DNA from: Chromera velia
Taxonomy: Eukaryota > Sar > Chromeraceae
Direction of reading: 5' to 3'
Length of the DNA stretch: 32,562 bases
Assembly (NCBI GenBank): GCA_018398765.1
Contig: JAHBMJ010000240.1
Coordinates: forward strand, 17,501-50,062
Of this stretch, positions 1 to 11,038 are shown piece by piece; within the stretch, counting starts at the first letter, position 1; each line of letters opens with the position of its first letter. Under the pieces are notes generated by a model. That model searched no databases, was not told the DNA's origin, and saw nothing but the letters and a program-made list of their open reading frames with translations. The position numbers were made by a program, and so were the translations under genes.

Positions 1-2
1 AT

Positions 3-953
3 TCCAGAAGTCGGAGGTTTGTTCCCGTGGTTCCTCCAACAGCTGGTGCCCTCATTGGATGGGAAGCGAGCAGAGATGGATTCCTTCGTAACACACGAGG
101 GAAAATCACTCCAGGCTCTGCAAACAAAGTGTCAGGCTACCTCAGAGTTTGGTGCTCAAAAATCAAGAAGAGCCTGTATGTACACAGAATCATTGCCTGT
201 ACCTTTTTTAATGCACAGAAGACTGAAAAGATGGCCTCATTCCCGTGTGTGAGGCTTCAAGTCGATCACAAAGATGGAGACCGGCAAAACAATGCAGCAG
301 ATAATCTTGATTGGAAGACTCCCGCAGAACATCGGAGAAAAACAGTTGCCTGCCTCCCAGGGCCACCGTCTTTGCGAACAGATGCCATTTCGGTCTTCGC
401 AAGAAATCTTGCCACAGATGAGCAGGTTGAGTTCCGTGGTCTGGACAAGTGTGCAAGATCTTTTGGGGTATCGTGCTCGCGATTGACAAAAGGGTTCAGG
501 TTTGGTAGGGAGTTGCGTCTGAAGGGCTGGGTCTTGACACCCGATCCCGAGAAGGTTGATGTGATCTCAGGGGAGATTTTCAGGGAGCTCGATTTCTCTG
601 GAAAAGGCGTGAATCACGCCAAAGTGACAACACTGGAAGTATCCAACATGGGTCGTATCCGAAAAGGGGGCCTGTGGATCACAAAAGGATCCAATCATGT
701 TTACAAGCTGGTGAAAGTTTTGGGGAGACAATATCATGTCCACCGCCTCGTCGGTGAAGCCTTCCTTTCTGAGCAGAAAAAGGGCCTTGTCGCAGGAGGG
801 GCAATTGAAAGTTCTTTGGAAATTGATCACATTGACGGGGACCCAGCAAACAACAATTTCCAGAATCTGCAGTGGGTGACCCGAAGTATGCACATGAAAG
901 CCACCTTTCAGCGGCGAAAACAAAATACAGAAAGCCAACAGACTAATTTGTGA
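3..953 (+). CDS. HNH homing-endonuclease-like protein, two HNH modules (5' end outside window)
   Basis: The frame is open from the window edge to a TGA at 951-953, so the true start lies upstream; the first in-frame GTG at 27 is not a credible start. A possible splice acceptor (CCTCCAACAG) ends at 42. Two similar modules are visible. Each has a short NUMOD4-like strand (EASRDGFLRNTRGK; EVSNMGRIRKGG), then a VHR.. segment (YVHRIIACTFF; HVHRLVGEAF), then an HNH_3-type core: VDHKDGDRQNNAADNLDW near 261-314 and IDHIDGDPANNNFQNLQW near 822-875. Between them, around 385-530, lies a NUMOD1-like DNA-binding stretch (DAISVFARNL..CARSFGVS). In this family the Asp-His pair and the following Asn residues form the metal-dependent nuclease centre, and both copies keep them. 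HNH_3 proteins are typically homing nucleases of phages, organelles and protists. Whether this copy is active is unknown. The family call is good; the role is inference. Confidence 0.75.
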   Translation, partial: SRSRRFVPVVPPTAGALIGWEASRDGFLRNTRGKITPGSANKVSGYLRVWCSKIKKSLYVHRIIACTFFNAQKTEKMASFPCVRLQVDHKDGDRQNNAADNLDWKTPAEHRRKTVACLPGPPSLRTDAISVFARNLATDEQVEFRGLDKCARSFGVSCSRLTKGFRFGRELRLKGWVLTPDPEKVDVISGEIFRELDFSGKGVNHAKVTTLEVSNMGRIRKGGLWITKGSNHVYKLVKVLGRQYHVHRLVGEAFLSEQKKGLVAGGAIESSLEIDHIDGDPANNNFQNLQWVTRSMHMKATFQRRKQNTESQQTNL

Positions 954-1320
954 CTTCGAGATAATCCGTTGTTCAGAAAGAAACAGAGAGTCAGGAGACA
1001 GAAAATGGGATCAAAAGCTTCGGCCAATGCGTGGGCAGAAGGCCTGCAGGGAAAGCAGGGAGAATACACTGAAACATCTGCAGAAACTTTCATCAAGAGA
1101 CTTCGAGCAGGACTCAGTAGTCAAAGAAAGACCTAGACTCGAAGCCTGCCAGCGACGTCTGGAAGATCTCCAAATTTTGTTTCGCAGTATGACTCTGAAA
1201 AGACCTTCAGGGACCTTCTTGCATGGTGAAAGCAAGCTAGAATTTCAAAAGCGAATGGAGATACATATGTATTCTTTTTGTGGACTTCAAACCGCATGTG
1301 AGTTTGTGACTTTGTGATTT
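954..1320. other. Probable 3' flank of the HNH gene
   Basis: No recognised gene. A 43-codon frame starts at the ATG at 1004 (MGSKASANAWAEG) and ends in TAG at 1133-1135; the frame stays open after that stop to another near 1226. The composition resembles the coding DNA before it, so it could be 3' UTR or a decayed exon. I cannot assign a product. Confidence 0.3.
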
Positions 1321-1484
1321 TGTGAGTGAATAAGTGAGTGAGTGAGTGAGTGTGTATGTGAGTGAGTATGTGAGTGAGTGAGTGAGTGAGTGAGTGAGTG
1401 TGTGTGTGTGTGTGTGTGTGTGCGTGCGTGCGTGTGCGTGCGTGCGTGCGTGTGTGTGTGTGTGTGTGTGTGTTTGTGTGTGTA

Positions 1485-1518
<34 letters not shown>

Positions 1519-1519
1519 G
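1321..1519 (+). repeat. Compound (GTGA)n / (TG)n / (TGCG)n microsatellite
   Basis: An array of GTGA/TGAG units (about 1321-1400) passes directly into TG and TGCG units up to 1519. Open frames across it on either strand are repeat artefacts (poly His-Thr). Confidence 0.95.
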
Positions 1520-1559
1520 TGTTCTCTTTCTCTATCTCTCTATTAGTAAACTTTTTCAA

Positions 1560-2330
1560 TTGATGGGAAGTCTCTAGAGGGAAATCTTGTGTGGGGACTA
1601 GTGTGGGGAATCTGTCTCAAAATTCCATTTTTGAGGGAAAATTTTCCTACAGACAAATTTCCATAAATTTGGTATAAATTCGCCAAATCATGGAAATGAT
1701 CAGGAATTTTATGGAAATGATTGTCTAGATGATTGTAAAGATTTTAGATGCCAGGTAGGATTTTAACTATAAGAGTCTTACTGGCGCTGCTCTAGGCGCT
1801 GCTACTACTACTTGTGCTACTAGCGCATTGATATAACCTAGGACATAACAATCAACTATATATTAATTAATTGATCTTCAAAAGCCTTGAAGTTAAGTTT
1901 GTTTGAGTTTAACTCTAAGTATATACTGCCAAGTATAATTCTTTATGCTTTCTAACAGAAAATAAAGTGTGAAACTAAGTGTGAAAAGCTTTAATACTCA
2001 ATGTTATTACCCCTTTTAAAATTTTTATAATTTCAGCTAGAATTTCAAGGCGATATTCTAATTAATATAACTTTAAAAACTCGTCAAAAAACTTTACTAC
2101 TATTCTGTACCACTGGTCGTCCTGCATTGATCAAATTCTTTGTTAAATAAATGATTATTGATCATAATTGATCAAACAAGTTCTAGCTTAATTCGCGGCT
2201 GTATGACACATAGATCGATATTATTATACATATTAATTTTAAAGTTTGAGCAAAAGACTTGAACTTAATTGAAAATAAGAACAACAACAACAACGACAAC
2301 AACAACAACAACTAGAAAAACAAGGCAAGA
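1560..2330. other. AT-rich non-coding block with (CAA)n tract
   Basis: About 770 bases of strongly AT-rich sequence with no long open frame in any direction. It ends with a CAA repeat with one CGA interruption, at about 2279-2311. It separates the HNH gene from the 3' end of the minus-strand coiled-coil gene. Confidence 0.7.
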
Positions 2331-2360
2331 TGAGAAGCCTTGTACAGAGATTGTTTTTTC

Positions 2361-3026
2361 TTAAGTCTGGTGGTCTGGAAAAACCTCGTTTTCGATTCCT
2401 TGAGAGCCCTCCGTTTGCGTTGCGGTCAGTCGAAGGGAAGCATGAGGGGCCGAGGCTGCAAGACGCACTTCAGAGACTGGCACACGGAATGGCATGAGGC
2501 CAGGTTGCAGAACTGGGCACAAACATCCCTCAACCACAGTGCCACAGAATTTGCCTTTCGGAGCTCCAGTTCTGATCAGGACGCTATGTGAAGTGGTGCC
2601 AGATGGACCCTCCAAAGGACGCCTCCACTCTCCCAAGGCCTCCGCGGAACTCGTCAAGTGCGTACCGCTCTTCGTCATGTTAGTCTTCTTACTCCTATCT
2701 GCCCCTTTTGGGGAGACTCTTTGTGTCCCCAGCCCTGCGCTTCCCGTCTCTCCCAGAGAACCGTGAGACCGATAGGTGTGGGAATCTACAGGGTCAAACT
2801 TGTCATTCAAATACTTGCTTCTCCCCCTTTCTCTTCTACAACCCGTCTGGGTCATTTTTAAATTCGGAAGTCGAAAGTGGTGACTTTCACTTTGCTTGCC
2901 TGTCTCCGTCCTATTCATGCCCTCCTCTTCCACAACCCTCCCGTTACCGTCGGTGGCGTCATGCTGAAGGACGGGGGACGAGGAGTCAGAGAGATCATGA
3001 ACATCCTGCAAGGCACACACACACAC

Positions 3027-3069
<43 letters not shown>

Positions 3070-5059
3070 CAGACAGACAGACAGACAGACAGACAGAAAT
3101 TATTTTTGGCCGAAAGAGTTTGCCAAACATAAATCCTGCTTTCTTGCAAAAGCAGACGGACTGACGCAGCATTTGAAGGCTTCTTTCCTCTGCGTATGCC
3201 GGGCTTACCGGCAGACTGTGCGGAGAATTGATGGAAGTCTGTTGTAAAAAATACAGGGTGACAAATCCCAAAACAGAAGGGAGATCCTTCTTCAGAAACG
3301 AGGGCATGGCTGTTTAAAAAAAAGGGGAGCCCAGCTTTCAGAGTGGAGACAGGGTCAAGCCAGTGCAGATCAACAAATCCTGAATTGGGGGAGTGTAGGA
3401 AGATGCATGACGTCGACATATGCACATTTACATCCATAAGGAACTCGACGGCAGACTCACTGACTCTTTCTGCATCCTCAGAGGGCAAACACGCAACTGT
3501 GTGCCTCTGCAGAAGTTGACGAGGTGGATTCTGCGTTCCCGTGCGGCCGTCTCGAGGAGGGGAGCGACTTTTGGGAGAGTGTGAGCCGACGCATGCGAGC
3601 GACAGTTTTGCCAACTGAGGAAGCCGGGGAAGGGATAGCGATGCCCCCGAGTTTTTCTGAGCTCCGTTTCCTCTCAACTCCTCTGTCACCCCTTCTTCTT
3701 GTCCCTCCTGCCGCTGCTTTCGACTTTGGTGGCGCCATCCGTCAGGTGCTATAACTGACGGTTGCGTGTCTGTTTGCACAGCTGAGTGCCTTAGGTATCT
3801 CTTCCTTTTGGGGGCTGTGGGCTGAGGTGCATCTGTCTGCGCGCTTGTCTCTATTCGTCTCGAGGGGTGTGGCGGTGACGATTCTTTTGGGTCAGATGCC
3901 GTCTCGTTTGACGGTAGGTGTTCTGAACAGTCAGAAGCGGGTAAAAGAGCAATTGTGATGCCGTCAGCTCCTTGATAAAATCTCGTACCGACTGAAGCTG
4001 GTTGAGTCGGCCGTGGAGTTTCTGTGAGGTGAGAGGGAGACGCCTCAGTTGGCTGGTTTGAGACCCGTGCTCTTGCAGAAGGGGGGTGCATCTTGGAGAC
4101 CAAAACATTGGAAGGCATCAGAGGGTCACGGAACTCAGAGTGGAACAGAAGAGAGGCAATCAATGTCTGCGGCTCTAGAGAAGGGCTCGGGGTAGCCGTC
4201 CTTCCAACCGTTCTGCGTCCTCCATGCCTTCTTCTTCTTGTATCATCTGAAAGGGGAGGGAAGTCATTGCCGTCGTCCAGTAGAGAGCCAGACGGGCGAA
4301 GAAAATTTGACTCTCCGTCTTCATGGAGACGAGTGCCGTTGTTTGAAAGACCAAATCGCACGGGGGACAGAAACCTCGAATTCGCGTCCTGTCCCTGAAG
4401 AGATGAAGTCGAAGGCGCATGTGGCGCATCCCGTGCATGATCCTGCCTCACACCCTGCGTGGCGTCTGAGAACGTGACACCGGCACTGGGATCTCTCCGT
4501 TGTGACGAAATGCGACGGTCTTTCTCTTTTTCTTTCTCTTCTCTGCCGTCTCGCACTTCTGTGTCCCCTCCTGCAGGTCCATCACTTGTTGTTTGTCTCT
4601 GTGCCGCATTCTGTCGATTCTCTTCTCTTCTTGTGGAGATGTTCCCTGCTTGATTGGAGGACTGCAGGCGGTCAGCCTTTCTTTCTGACGCCTTTGCGGG
4701 AGATTTGTCTTTCTCGACAGCCACCTGCGGCTTTTTGTGCTGAGCGGCTGCGGGCCTCGGTGAGTTTTCCTGCTCCTCCTGTTGCCTGTTCTTGCCCAAC
4801 GCCAAAAGGGCTCGACTGAGGGACTGCTTTTCCTTTTGATGGACGGGACCAGAAGAAGAAGGAGGGGCTTCAAGAGCCTGCATGAACAAGGAAAGGAAGG
4901 AATGAAGGAAGAATGAAGCAGGAGAGGTTTGGAAGGGGAGAATATGAAGAGTTGAGAATTTGAATGTATAGAATTGGACGTTTTACCGTCATACGTGCTC
5001 GATCACACACGCAAACAAACACACACACACACACACACACACAAACAAACACACACACA

Positions 5060-5118
<59 letters not shown>

Positions 5119-8100
5119 CGGGATTGACGGACGGACAGAGAGACTGACGAGTTCTTGTACCGTTAGGGTTCCTTGTGGAAGTTTTGCCGCCTCCTTCGGC
5201 GGACTTTTGGCAGATTCCGGTCCCACAACCGTCGTCTGAGGGGGGCGAGGGCTCCCTTTGGACCTAGGAGACCTGGGGGACCTCGGACTGGTCTCAGGAG
5301 ATTGGGTTTCTGACTTTTCCGGGGACTCCAAGGTATCCTCAATGAACGACTGGGCTGTTGCTGCTGGACTTGTGACAGCCCTGATCTTGCGACGCCCTGA
5401 GACAGGTGAGTCATGAGGGGAAGGAGACGGAAAACCATCGCCTGACATGTCCACCAGCTGTGCACCTGTCCATGTGATGGAGGTTTGGGTTGAATTTTCA
5501 ACGACCTTCTGATGTGCCTCTTGTAAAATCTTTTGACGTAACGATTCCTCCAAACCCTCCCGTTCATCTTCAAGTGATTGGAGTCTGGATTCCGCTGAGT
5601 CGGCTCTCTCCATCGTCTCCTCTAATTCCCTCCTGGTCTTCTCTAATTCCCTTCTGAACCTGTTGATCTCCTCTGTCAAGTCCGCACATTTCCCCTGGCT
5701 CTCACTTGTCTCTCGGATCAATGCCTCTCTGTCTCCAAGACCGCTCTTCAAATTTCGGATCTCGGCCTCCAATTCTTCCACAACGGCCTCGAGACGTCTC
5801 CTTTCTGCCTCAGAGGTCTGGCAGCGTACCTCCATTGCCCCCTTTTCCACCAGGACCTGATTAAGTCTCTCTCTTAATTTTGCAAGCTCCTCGTCGTCAG
5901 TGTCTTTTTGTGTTTCTATCTCTGCAACTTTCGTTTTCTCGGATTTCATGTCCGCTTCTTCCCATTGGGTGGAATTCGTGCGTACGGCTGCTTTGGGTTT
6001 TGGTTTCGGTTTCGGGTCTGGTTTCTTTTTTTGTCTGTCTTCCTTCTCAGCTGCCTCCCGCTTTGCCCTCTCTTCAGCCTCCTGCTTTGCCTTTTCCTCT
6101 GCGTCGACCTGCTTCCACCGCTGTACGTATGGGTCCTCCGGTTGGAGAAACGAAAAAATGTGACGCACAATTTTGCGGACCTGCAGGCAGGGGGGGACAC
6201 CCCACAGGGCAGATGGATGTTGAGCAGTTTCCATGCATAGACATGATGCGGCCTGTCAGAGAAGAGCGTTTTTCTGTCTGTTTTGTCAACTGCTGTTGGG
6301 TACTCTACCGACATTGTGCCACTCACTGCATGTGCCAGATAGCCTATCTCACCAAATAGAGGGAACACGGTAGAAGTGCCAAGTTGTACAGGCAAGCCAC
6401 TCACCGAAAACAATTCAGACAGCCGCCTGCCAAGCAAAGTGAGAAACGAACCAGGGCTTCAAGACCAAGTCATTGCCTTCCTTGTTTTCTTTCCTTTTTC
6501 TTACAAATCAGTCAGGCAGTCTATCCGTCCGTCTGTCTCTTTGTGTATCTGTCTCAACAAAAGATGAAGGGGGCGGAAAGAATGCCTTTGTGGAGGACAC
6601 AGACAGAGTCTTACTTGTGAAACATCCAACTGACAACGAAAAGACTTACAATTCCATCTTGACTGTCGAGAGTCGCGCGAACTGCCATAAGGCCATGGGG
6701 GTCCTGTAGGGCCATTGGTTGGACTGCGTCCTGATCTCCGCTGTTTGCAACGATGACGCTGCCTCTCCCGGACGGGCTCTTTTCATCTTCAAATAAGGAC
6801 GGGAGTTGGGTCAGGAGGGAGTCGAACGCGTTCTTTGTCTGCAAACGGAAAGAGTCACGAGGGAATCAAGTAAGAAGAGAAGAAATGAAGAAAGGCAGCG
6901 AAGAAGGAAGGAAAGAAGGAAGGAAGAAAGACGGGAAGTAAGGAACGAAGGAAGGAAGGAAGGAAGCAGGAATGGACAGATAGAAGGAGAGATGATCAGG
7001 TGGATGGTTGTGTTTGGAAAGGAAATCACAAGGTCTTGAAGGTAGGATGGTAAAGGAAGAAAAAGGATACTCAAAAGAGAACGAAAGAAAATTGACAAAA
7101 AACAGAAATACTTGGAGGAAAAGGCTGGCAACTAAAAGTTGTGCAGCTGTCATTGTGCTTTAATTCAGACTGTATGTGGACTAAACCCCTTCCAGCTGTA
7201 TCCGCTTCCTCAAAAAGTCTCACCGGATCTTCTCCAGTCACTGCAGTGGACACACCAGAAAGAAGACATTGAGGAGGTCAATAAAGGGAGCGATGGTGGC
7301 ACAAGACAGAGAGAGAGAGTGCTTGCAGAGAAGACGGCTGTATTTGTCCTGTTCGCTAGCGCGACGTTATCGAGACAGAAAGACCGTCAACGAGAATGTA
7401 TGACAAAGAACAGGCGTCAGCAGAGAATGGGATGAGAGCAATGAAAAAACAATGGAAACTCTGACAGTTCATGGCATGTGCAAAAACCTCACGGTCCCAC
7501 TGGCTCTCTTTTGCATGCACATGACTCGGTGGAAGACAGACTCACCGACAAATACAGCACCAACCAGAAATCCACACATTTGGAAAGAATACAGACACGC
7601 AAAGACGCCAACAGAAAAACGGACAGATCCACACAGATGCACTTAGATAGACAGACAGTCACACAAAAGCACACAGTCCTACAAAACTCCAGATGACCTC
7701 ATGGATCAGTAGGTAGTCCCACAGACAAGCGAAGGGACACGCACATGCAGGCAAACGTTCAGATAGATATCGAGAGAGAAGACCCAAATCCAGAAGACAT
7801 GCATGCTTACGGACGTTCAGCAAGTAGATCCTCGTCGGCATCTGCATCGTGGTTCTTGAGGGTCTCCAGGACCATCATCTCCCATCTGCAGAGACGTCCA
7901 CACAGACAGAACAGATAAGAAAGATAGACACAGAGAAGGATGGAGAAAAGCAGATAGATCCGGATAGATGCAGTGAGGGGGTGGGGGGAGAGGAGAGAGG
8001 ATCCCGTTCGAGGCGCTGCTTTTCATGATTCTTTTGCGTCTTTTTGCATGCTTTCCATGGAAAGCTGGACTATGACTGAATGATTCTGTCTGACCTTTTG

Positions 8101-10352
8101 ATGGCTGCCTTGAATGCCTTCATTCCTTCCGGAGAGGAGAGCAACGACATCAGGGCCTTCTTGGGTTCTGCCTTGAAGCCCTTCAGAACGTTCTCACCCA
8201 GTCTGCAACAGAATGGTTTCAAATGAAAAAGAAAATCTTTCCTGAAGCACTTCGAGTCTATGCGAATGCAATTCATTCCCTCAGGGAGATTGAATCCAGA
8301 GGAGACAGCTAGGTCTCCTCAAATCCTTCACCTGTCTTCAGCAAGTCTCAAATCATCCACAAGGTCTGCCGGCAGACTCACGGGGTTTTTTCCGGCACTC
8401 TTTCAAAAAGGAAAAAAACACAAAAAAGAAGACACGTTGACAGCGCGTGTACAGCGTGCGCTACCTTGAAGCTGTCCGTACAGAAACTTTCTGTTTTGAC
8501 ATAATCTTCGAACTTATTTGGTCCCCGCATCCAAAACCGCTCCGTCAATTCTTTCTCCTTCCTTGTTTCCGTTCTCTTCACCAACCGTAAGCGTTTACAC
8601 AAGCAGCTATACAGCCCGACCGTGTAGTGAGCATGTTGAGGTCTCGTCGCAATTCCACAATCACTTGCCTCGACCTCTCCTTCTGCACGAGCGACAAAGA
8701 GGAAAGCAAAGACACCCATTGAACATCAGAACCTCTGCAAAGCAGGAAGGAATATCGTACCCCCAACGGGTCACTACGCAATCAGAAAACAGAAAAGCCA
8801 GGATCGCAACCAGACAACCAAAATCACACGGCTTGAATGCAGATAGCAGTTGATCTTTCTAAGCAGCTCTCTCTTTTCTCAGAGGATGACCCCACCACCT
8901 CTTAAAGCCGTTTTCAAAGGTGAAATCAGGAGCCGAAAATTTCAACAATGGCTTTCCCAGCAGTGCAGGGCCAGATATAGCTTCGCAAAACTTCACACAC
9001 CGATCGGAAGAGAGAGAGAAAAGAGAAAGGGCTGCGACAGATAGACTGCATGAAGCTTACCTGTTCCTCTAGTTTCTTCTCGAGTTCCCTCTTCTCTTCT
9101 AGAAGTCTTTTTATTGCCGGATCGCCATCACCGCCTATCTCTCTCCTCTCGTCCTTCCCAAAAGTGATAACATCGCCAGAAGGTCCAAAATCTCTTTGCG
9201 CCCTGGCGGCCTCTTTTGATTTGCGAAGCTGCAGCAGTCATTCAGAGGCCTTCTTTGGTGCTCTGTTGCATCCATGGACAAACAAAACTACGAAGGAATT
9301 GAAATTGATGTTAACACTCCGGAAAGCACGAGGGTGAGTAAGGTTAGAGACTGGAATGGTATATTATGGACGTCGGCACACACAGCTAGAGATAGCGCTA
9401 AACAGAGACGGAGACGAAGGCAGGGACACAAACGAAGGCACACGGTGACAAAAACAGAGAATGACAAACGAGACAGAAAGAGAGTAAAAGAGAACGAAAA
9501 CAAGGCAGACAGAGAGACACACACACATACATACATACAGACAGACAGACAGACAGACAGACAGATAGACAGATAAAAAATCAGTCTCACTAGCTTATTG
9601 ATTCACTCACACACTCACTCTCCCACTCTTTCTCTGTCTCTGTTTTTTTTTCGGTTTCACACACATACACACACGTGTTGGTCAAGCCAATCGAAACGAC
9701 GAAAAGTGCTGTTCACGGATGCTTTGACAAACACACAAGGAAAACACCCACCTCCTCTCTGAGTCGCGTGATTTCCTTCAGATAGTTCTCATTTGTCTTC
9801 TGCAGCTGTTCATTCAATGCCTCTGCCCTCGCCTTTGACGACTGGGCAAATGCTTGGGAGGCGTGGAGCTCCTCCCTCAAGTTCTTCACAGACTTTTCGA
9901 GCTCGGTTTCCTGTAATGATATGTACAGGAAGGCGCACACATGAGAGGAGACATGAGAAACAGGTTCGGTGAATGTGGAGAAGACTGCTCAAACGGGCCC
10001 CTTTCTCCTCTGAGGTTTGTGAATCAAGATTTTCGGGCACAGCAGACACGCAAAAAGGCTGTAAGCCCAAGAGACGACAAGTCCGGAAGATCTTAACCAC
10101 CAACGTTCGGTGGAGGCCGACCTTGGAGCTTTTTGTATCGTCAAAAGTGTCAAAGATGGAACCCCTCTTGGGCAGGGAGAAAGCGTCGGGAGGCAGTGGA
10201 TTTAGGAGCCCTCCGTTGGCTGCAGCAACTGCGGCTGCTGGAGAAGCAGCAGGCACATGCAGTGTGTGGTTTCGAGACGATTTTCTTCGCGCCATTCGGG
10301 CTTCCGCCGGAACCGCGTCCTCCGTTCCTCCCGAAGGTTGAGAAGGGTCCAT
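2361..10352 (-). CDS. Multi-exon coiled-coil protein with TQT-type motifs (about 1394 aa)
   Basis: I do not recognise a named family. Inferred exons in coding order: 10352-10122, 9910-9752, 9228-9061, 8682-8586, 8365-8332, 8202-8095, 7885-7815, 7240-7224, 6838-6650, 6180-5161, 4877-3432 and 3005-2361 (stop). The lengths sum to 4185 nt with every phase matching. The ATG at 10352 opens MDPSQPSGGTEDAV. Residues about 78-200 and 380-590 are charged heptad-like coiled coils (LREELHASQ; EELEAEIRNLKSGL). A more globular stretch lies between them (KALMSLLSSPEGMKAF). The remainder is Ser/Pro/Arg-rich and probably disordered. Four short motifs resemble dynein light chain LC8 ligands: STQTS (T589), SAQTD (Q1045), AVQTD (Q1066) and ATQTE (Q1377). 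A cytoskeletal or scaffold role is inference. Least certain are the 8586 donor, the 17-nt exon and the 3432 donor. The gene is divergent from the dehydrogenase-cupin gene. Confidence 0.65.
3014..3098 (-). repeat. Intronic (TG)n/(TCTG)n microsatellite next to an acceptor
   Basis: On the coding (minus) strand this is CTGT units followed by TG units that run to within a few bases of the acceptor (GTGCCTTGCAG) of the last exon of the coiled-coil gene. Read through in frame it would give a Cys-Val repeat, a sign that it is intron rather than protein. Confidence 0.9.
5004..5118 (-). repeat. Intronic (TC)n/(TG)n microsatellite
   Basis: On the coding strand of the coiled-coil gene this is CT units followed by TG units with TTTG interruptions. 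It fills much of the intron between the exons ending at 5161 and starting at 4877. Confidence 0.9.
6869..6968 (-). repeat. Intronic (TTCC)n pyrimidine tract
   Basis: GAAG/GGAA units on the plus strand; on the coding strand a long CTTC tract in the intron upstream of the exon starting at 6838. Confidence 0.85.
7224..7240 (-). other. 17-nt microexon of the coiled-coil gene
   Basis: The preceding exon ends in phase 1 at 7815 (donor GTCCGT) and the next begins in phase 0 at 6838, so the two cannot join directly. Between them, a tract ending TCCACTGCAG is followed by 17 bases and then GTGAGA. Those 17 bases restore the frame and encode LTGEDP across the junction. Confidence 0.55.
9516..9575 (-). 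repeat. Intronic (CTGT)n/(TGTA)n/(TG)n microsatellite
   Basis: CACA, CATA and CAGA units on the plus strand, within the intron between the exons ending at 9752 and starting at 9228 of the minus-strand coiled-coil gene. Confidence 0.9.
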
Positions 10353-10665
10353 CGTCACACTGTCTGTATTTTTCCGTCACTTCTAAGGGGAGAGCAATTG
10401 ATCGCAGACACAGTGAGTGGTCCGGAAGGTGAGCCCCAGATTGAGGCGAAAGATATATCGATATGTAGAAAATCGAAGTAAAGGTCAGACAATCGGGGTT
10501 GCCTTGCTAAGACCGCATGCCGTACACAACATCGCAAAAGAAGCGGTAAATGTACACAGGCGAGCTTCTTGGACTGAAGTCTATTGAGCTCGAAGTATTG
10601 TACGTAACGAATTCTCCTCCCAGTGCTCCTGTATTTTCCTGACATGACAAAGTTCGATCACCACT

Positions 10666-10686
10666 CATGCATGCATGCATGCATGG
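10666..10686. repeat. (CATG)n tract with overlapping TGCATGCA motifs
   Basis: Five CATG units in a row create several overlapping copies of TGCATGCA. In apicomplexans this octamer is a known ApiAP2 factor target. It could equally be a simple tetranucleotide repeat. Confidence 0.8.
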
Positions 10687-10918
10687 CTGCATGAGGGAGA
10701 AGTTGGGTCACTTCGCGAGCGCGCGGCCTGCCCGACCTCATGCAGTGCATGCAGTCTATTTTTTGTCACCATCTCGTCCCGTCTCTCGCGTCTCGCTGCC
10801 GTCTCCCGGCTTCTGTGCGCCCTCTCCTCTTTGCCTTCACGTGTGTACAGAAATCACCAGACAGAAATATGTTTCCGCCCAGTCGTGCGGCCTGGGTACA
10901 CTGATCTGGTTTGTTGAA

Positions 10919-10938
10919 TCTCTGCATGCATGCAGAGA
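10919..10938. promoter_or_regulatory. 20-bp perfect palindrome with TGCATGCATGCA core
   Basis: TCTCTGCATG is followed directly by its own reverse complement, giving a 20-bp perfect palindrome about 100 bases before the ATG at 11039. A symmetric site suits a dimeric DNA-binding protein. The TGCATGCA core matches a known ApiAP2 motif. Function is inferred from position and symmetry only. Confidence 0.45.
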
Positions 10939-11038
10939 CCACCACGAGTAGTTGGATCTGAAAGGGAGACGGCAGACAGAGTATTCTTGTCCGGTTGGAC
11001 AGCTTCTGTAAGAGAATCCAATTGAGAGGCCATTGAGT

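Larger units (their letters stand above)
10353..11038. promoter_or_regulatory. Divergent promoter region between coiled-coil and dehydrogenase-cupin genes
   Basis: The start codons at 10352 (minus) and 11039 (plus) face away from each other across 686 bases with no convincing coding frame, so both promoters must lie here. The interval contains a run of ATGC units (10666-10686), a TGCATGCA (10746-10753) and a 20-bp perfect palindrome centred on the same motif (10919-10938). No TATA box or initiator can be assigned with confidence. Confidence 0.6.

Noticed and set aside
1321-1519. Regular short repeats as a CRISPR array
   Set aside because: There are no unique spacers; it is a simple microsatellite in a eukaryotic context.
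3006-3431. Uninterrupted minus-strand frame joining the last two coiled-coil gene exons
   Set aside because: It would encode a long Cys-Val run; the GTAAAT donor and TTGCAG acceptor remove it in phase.
8464-8585. Frame ending TESFCTDSFK followed by GTAGCG, a possible exon
   Set aside because: It would need an intron too short after the exon at 8682-8586 or a different frame; the chain 8682-8586 to 8365-8332 to 8202-8095 fits all phases without it.
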